Shown: one piece after another, positions 60,776 to 64,000 of the stretch
Layout: every line of letters begins with the position of its first letter
How positions within the stretch are numbered: position 1 is the first letter of the stretch
Assembly: GCF_019977735.1 (NCBI RefSeq)
Contig: NZ_AP025018.1
Location: 10,172,580 to 10,236,579, forward strand
Origin: Calothrix sp. PCC 7716
Lineage (GTDB): Bacteria > Cyanobacteriota > Cyanobacteriia > Cyanobacteriales > Nostocaceae
Length of the DNA stretch: 64,000 nucleotides
Direction of reading: 5' to 3'
Program-made: the position numbers and the translations under genes
The notes under the pieces: generated by a model
Databases searched by the model: none
What the model was told of the DNA's origin: nothing
Seen by the model: only the letters and a program-made list of their open reading frames with translations

Positions 60776-63171
60776 TAATTATTTAACAATCGATTTTGTG
60801 CTACTGCTTTCGACTGTTCGAGAGCTTCATTAGCGACTCGGTATAAAGTATCTATATCGGCGCCATCTTCAGGATACTGGACAATGCCAACGTTAAAATT
60901 AACACAAAATTGTTTGTTACAGGAGACGTTACATGTCACGTCTCTACATGATGTGGCAAGATTTTTAATGACTTCAGACAGGCGCCTAGTACCCTCAACT
61001 TTAGTCATACCACACATTCCAATAATAAATTCAGTACCGCCCCAACGACCAACTACATCCTCGTAATGAAAATTTAACCTTAAAATTCGACCTAAGCGAG
61101 ATAAAACAGCATCTCCCACAGCATAACCATATTGCTGATTAATTTGCTTAAATTTATCTACCTCTACAATCGCAAAACAAAACTGTTGATTATAATTTTG
61201 ACTCCACTCTATACACCGATTCAATTCTTGAATAGACTTAGGGCGATTAGCAATACCAGTTAAAACATCCGTTTCTGCTAAACTCTTTAGTAAGCGAGTT
61301 CTCTCTAAACGATTGAGAATACGTGTTACTAATTCTACTTTCACAATTGGCTTTATTATATAATCATCGGCGCCTGCTGCAAATACCTCCTGCCTTGTTT
61401 TAGTATTATTGTGTGCCGTTAAGAATAAAATTGGAATTGCACTATAACGTGTGTCACTGCGAACAACTTGGCATAATTCAATACCAGTAATTACAGGCAT
61501 TTCCACATCTAAAATTAATAAATCGGGATTTACAGTTGTTATCACATCCCAAAAACGAGAAGGATTATCGAGGGTATAAACTTTTAAACCCCAAGGTGTA
61601 AGCAAAGTTTGCAGAGCAGTTAATATTTGTGGGTCATCATCGACAACCATTACCTTTGCTTCTCTTGAAGGAGTATTCTTTAGTACTTGGGTAACAGCTT
61701 CTAGTACTTGAGTTACTGACACAGGTTTTTGCAAAACTCCACGTCCACCGAGACGCGCAATTTTAACGCGGTCAATCAAACTATCTTGCGCGGTAGTTAC
61801 AATAACTGATAAGGGAGGAGTGCGACTGGTTAATTCCACTAGTAACCCAAGAGCTTCTTCTGCGGTATCACCACAAGAAAGGTCAAGCAATACAATATCA
61901 GGACATAAATCTACAATTAGCTTTTTAGCAGTAATTACGTCGGGAGTAACTTGTACCTTGATACCCCAGCTAGAAGCTATAGTAATTAAACTACTTGTAA
62001 ATTCTATGTCTTCATCGACAATCAGTAGTAAAGGACTTTTATTTAAAGTTTCATTTGAAAGTATTTCTGGAATTTCTTCACCATTCATGCTTTGCAGACA
62101 GTCACGCAAGGTACCAACTAATTCAGAAAAGTGAATTATTTGTGAACTATCCAGTGTTTTCCCATTTACAAATAAAGATTCGATTTTACTAGCAACATAA
62201 GAACCTTTATCGGAACCAAACATTCCTAGAGAACCAACCAGTTTGTGAGCTTCTTGCTTTACTTTTGATAGCACTTCGTCACCCAGTAATTTATTCTGTA
62301 ATAAAGTACTCAATGCTTCTTCAATTACAGTAATACGCTGACTAAGAGTTTCTGCTACCTGCTCCCATACTTGGGAGACACCAGTGCTAATTTGACTTTG
62401 CTCTGCATATGAAGGGGTTTGAGTTGCTAATTTTAAGTTTTTTTCCTTTTCGACTTCTTTGTGTTTCCGTGTTCTCACTTTCGTGAGTTCTTCCTTCTCA
62501 ACGGTTTTAAGACGATAGCCAATACCGTACACTGTCTCTATTACATCACTCTTGACTCCCGCAGCTTTAAGTTTTTGACGTAATCCCTTAATATGTGACC
62601 GCACGGTATCATCAGAAGGAGGTTCTTCAAATGACCATAAATGCTGAATCAACATTCCACAGCTAAATACTCGCTGTGTATTACGGAGAAAAAGCTCAAG
62701 TAGACTATATTCCTTGGGTGTTAAGTGTAAAAGTTGACCATCGCTCATTACTTGGCAAGTGCTGGGGTCAAGTTGTAAGTTCTGCCATACAAGCATTGGA
62801 GGTAAGGTAGAACCACCTCGACGCAGTAAAGCACGAATACGAGCTAATAATTCTTGAAAATCAAAAGGTTTGGCTAAATAATCATCGGCGCCTGCATCCA
62901 AACCCATAACTTTAGTAGTACTATTGTCTTGGGCAGTTAATAAAAGAATTGGGGTTTTATTACCAGTAGAGCGTAATCTTCGACAAAGACTAATTCCATC
63001 AAGCTTGGGTAACATGACATCGAGCAATATCAAATCATAGCTAAAACAGTCCATTAGTTCCCAAGCAGCTTCACCATCTGTTGCAAAATCAACAGTATAA
63101 TGCTGGTCATTCAAAATCTTGACCAACCTTCCTACAATTAAATCATCATCTTCAACTACGATAATTCTCAT
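60775..63171 (-). CDS. Multi-domain response regulator: REC-wHTH-HPt-REC-REC-GGDEF
   Basis: 798 residues. REC1 (about 1-115, Asp51) and an OmpR-type winged helix (128-222) form a normal PhoB/OmpR regulator; then HPt (262-365; His309 in EAHKLVGSL), REC2 (Asp430), REC3 (Asp555), and a GGDEF-type domain (630-795). The A-site motif reads GGTEF (711-715), so cyclase activity is doubtful. Residues ~741-752 (SCRDVTCNVSCN) come from an interspersed repeat. It lies 52 bp upstream of the hybrid kinase in the same direction and probably receives its signal. Confidence 0.85.
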   Translation of the reverse strand: MRIIVVEDDDLIVGRLVKILNDQHYTVDFATDGEAAWELMDCFSYDLILLDVMLPKLDGISLCRRLRSTGNKTPILLLTAQDNSTTKVMGLDAGADDYLAKPFDFQELLARIRALLRRGGSTLPPMLVWQNLQLDPSTCQVMSDGQLLHLTPKEYSLLELFLRNTQRVFSCGMLIQHLWSFEEPPSDDTVRSHIKGLRQKLKAAGVKSDVIETVYGIGYRLKTVEKEELTKVRTRKHKEVEKEKNLKLATQTPSYAEQSQISTGVSQVWEQVAETLSQRITVIEEALSTLLQNKLLGDEVLSKVKQEAHKLVGSLGMFGSDKGSYVASKIESLFVNGKTLDSSQIIHFSELVGTLRDCLQSMNGEEIPEILSNETLNKSPLLLIVDEDIEFTSSLITIASSWGIKVQVTPDVITAKKLIVDLCPDIVLLDLSCGDTAEEALGLLVELTSRTPPLSVIVTTAQDSLIDRVKIARLGGRGVLQKPVSVTQVLEAVTQVLKNTPSREAKVMVVDDDPQILTALQTLLTPWGLKVYTLDNPSRFWDVITTVNPDLLILDVEMPVITGIELCQVVRSDTRYSAIPILFLTAHNNTKTRQEVFAAGADDYIIKPIVKVELVTRILNRLERTRLLKSLAETDVLTGIANRPKSIQELNRCIEWSQNYNQQFCFAIVEVDKFKQINQQYGYAVGDAVLSRLGRILRLNFHYEDVVGRWGGTEFIIGMCGMTKVEGTRRLSEVIKNLATSCRDVTCNVSCNKQFCVNFNVGIVQYPEDGADIDTLYRVANEALEQSKAVAQNRLLNN
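60916..60953. repeat. Palindromic interspersed repeat inside the regulator gene
   Basis: Complement reads TGTAGAGACGTGACATGTAA then CGTCTCCTG, the same family as 1750, 2891 and 33908. It is in frame and adds about 12 residues to the GGDEF-like domain, between helix and strand (LATS-CRDVTCNVSC-NKQF). Confidence 0.75.
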
Positions 63172-63543
63172 AGTTAATTGTTATATTAATTACATTTTAT
63201 TTAATAACCACAGATATGAAATTTTATTATTTAATTCTGGTCTAATTAGCGATAATCAAACCCTTTTTAATTTTAACCAAGTAAATACATCTTCAACACA
63301 CACTGCAAGATTTATACCTGGTAATACTGGCAAAATATCCGTCTCGCTTAACATGCTTGGTAAATTATATGGTACAATTTTACTAAAAAATTGTCGATTC
63401 TTTGGCATAAGGAAGTTTGATAAATTTTTCCAGAGTAGTTATTGAAGTTAAAATCGTCATAATAAATTTTTGGTGTATACATTTATTATTGTAGGTATTG
63501 AATCACGTAAATACATTAACATTTATTTACATTAGGAAAGTGC
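63172..63543. other. Intergenic region, no gene seen
   Basis: AT-rich, with no motif or clear terminator. ORFs across it are short and not credible. It is the divergent control region of the regulator and the GH74-like gene. Confidence 0.5.
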
Positions 63544-64000
63544 ATGAAACGGCGCCTAAGATCATTCTTATTACGACTAACGGCAAGCGTGCTGGTACTA
63601 TTAAATTTACATGCCTGTACACAAGCGCCTATTGTAGAGAATGTACAAAATGCAACAACTCAAGCACCTATTTTAGTACGTGCAAAGGCGCCTCCAGCAA
63701 TACGCAAACCTTCTTCAGTACAGAGCAATAATCTATTTACTTGGCGCAATGTTAATATTCAAGGAATGGGTTATGTTACAGGTCTGGTAATTAGTAAAAC
63801 TTCGCCTTATGATGTATACGTTCGTACAGATGTAGGTGGCGCCTATCGCTTCGACCGTAAAAATAAAACATGGTTTCCTTTAATGGACATGTTTGACACT
63901 AATTTCGCTGGTGGTGGAATTGGAGTAGAAAGTATTGCTGTTGATGGATTGACAAATCGTGTTTATGCTGCTGTAAATCGATATAATTCAACTTTCACAG
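63544..64000 (+). CDS. Secreted GH74-like glycosidase (xyloglucanase/BNR repeats), partial
   Basis: ATG 63544 opens a frame that runs off the window. A lipoprotein-type signal (helix LRLTASVLVLLNLHAC, Cys27) is followed by a proline-rich linker and then TWRNVNIQGMGYVTGLVISK, YVRTDVGGAYRFDRKNKTWF and PLMDMFDTNFAGGG, the typical start of GH74 oligoxyloglucan/xyloglucan hydrolases and related sialidase-like propellers. It may digest xyloglucan or another beta-glucan outside the cell. The catalytic Asp pair is only partly within the window. Three GGCGCC sites lie in its first 300 bp. Confidence 0.75.
   Translation, partial: MKRRLRSFLLRLTASVLVLLNLHACTQAPIVENVQNATTQAPILVRAKAPPAIRKPSSVQSNNLFTWRNVNIQGMGYVTGLVISKTSPYDVYVRTDVGGAYRFDRKNKTWFPLMDMFDTNFAGGGIGVESIAVDGLTNRVYAAVNRYNSTFT

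Noticed and set aside
63119-63731. Two plus-strand ORFs near the window end
   Set aside because: One overlaps the regulator start and the other is out of frame with the signal peptide and GH74-like sequence from 63544.
1-64000. Classical HIP1 octamer GCGATCGC
   Set aside because: Searched by eye and not noticed; GGCGCC is the frequent palindrome instead.
1-64000. CRISPR array
   Set aside because: Repeats seen are dispersed palindromes or heptamer arrays, not regularly spaced direct repeats with unique spacers; no cas genes.
1-64000. tRNA or rRNA genes
   Set aside because: No cloverleaf with a convincing T-loop and acceptor stem, nor conserved rRNA segment was recognised by eye.

Overview
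The window is about 38% GC DNA from a cyanobacterium, most likely a filamentous, heterocyst-type (Nostocales) strain. Evidence: a Mo-dependent-nitrogenase C-terminal-domain protein, a DXCF cyanobacteriochrome/ethylene-receptor kinase, heptanucleotide tandem repeats, and many interspersed palindromic repeats of cyanobacterial type. The classical HIP1 octamer was not noticed. Instead the palindrome GGCGCC occurs about 100 times by eye count (about 3 expected at this base composition), apparently filling the HIP1 role. It is missing from the largest mobile element.

Layout. 1-0.6 kb: TauD/TfdA dioxygenase (partial). 0.8-10.9 kb: a methyltransferase, then an ~8-kb membrane/metal block (PAP2, TauE+DUF1634, TerC, SPFH, two CadD-type transporters) bracketed by two copies of the same methyltransferase-GNAT junction, then GNAT and HAD genes. 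11-20.2 kb: sulfonate-binding proteins (one intact, one 5'-truncated) and a cluster with an RpiB-like protein, an AprA-like flavoprotein, an AprB-like ferredoxin, a DsbA/HCCA isomerase, a HEAT protein, an Mrp ATPase and a P-loop kinase. 20.4-25.4 kb: TauE remnant, ChrB, MFS, a frameshifted ABM protein, a ChrB-C protein, cupin and HAD remnant. 25.75-32.48 kb: an unusual transposon with three overlapping tyrosine recombinases, a DUF6262/TnpC-like protein and a full DnaB helicase, which splits an alpha/beta-hydrolase gene. 33-36.3 kb: small accessory genes (GNAT, VOC, methyltransferases, a GC-rich GFA gene, HigBA). 36.5-42.8 kb: MFS exporter, an ABC-2 permease gene destroyed by a 2.3-kb IS630-type element with very long inverted repeats, and an FMN-dependent monooxygenase. 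43-44.7 kb: an ISAs1-type IS truncating a quinone reductase. 45.4-54.7 kb: amino-acid binding protein, ChrA, DUF442 phosphatase, GST, nitroreductase, persulfide dioxygenase, FAD protein, CysK and FMN reductase. 54.9-63.2 kb: NYN protein, Mo-nitro_C protein and a three-protein signalling set. 63.5 kb to end: the start of a GH74-like secreted glycosidase.

How it fits together. Much of the window looks like an organosulfur island: uptake of sulfonates or sulfate esters (SsuA), oxygenolytic desulfonation (TauD, LLM monooxygenase, FMN reductase), sulfite export or handling (TauE, AprAB-like), persulfide oxidation, and assimilation to cysteine (CysK). A 15-bp motif, consensus ATTTAC(A/C)GTA(T/G)TATA, was found upstream of nearly all of these dispersed genes at about 12-13 places. 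It may be the operator of an undescribed sulfur-responsive regulon. The recombinase-trio/DnaB transposon, the GGCGCC pattern and the light/ethylene kinase are the other leading observations.
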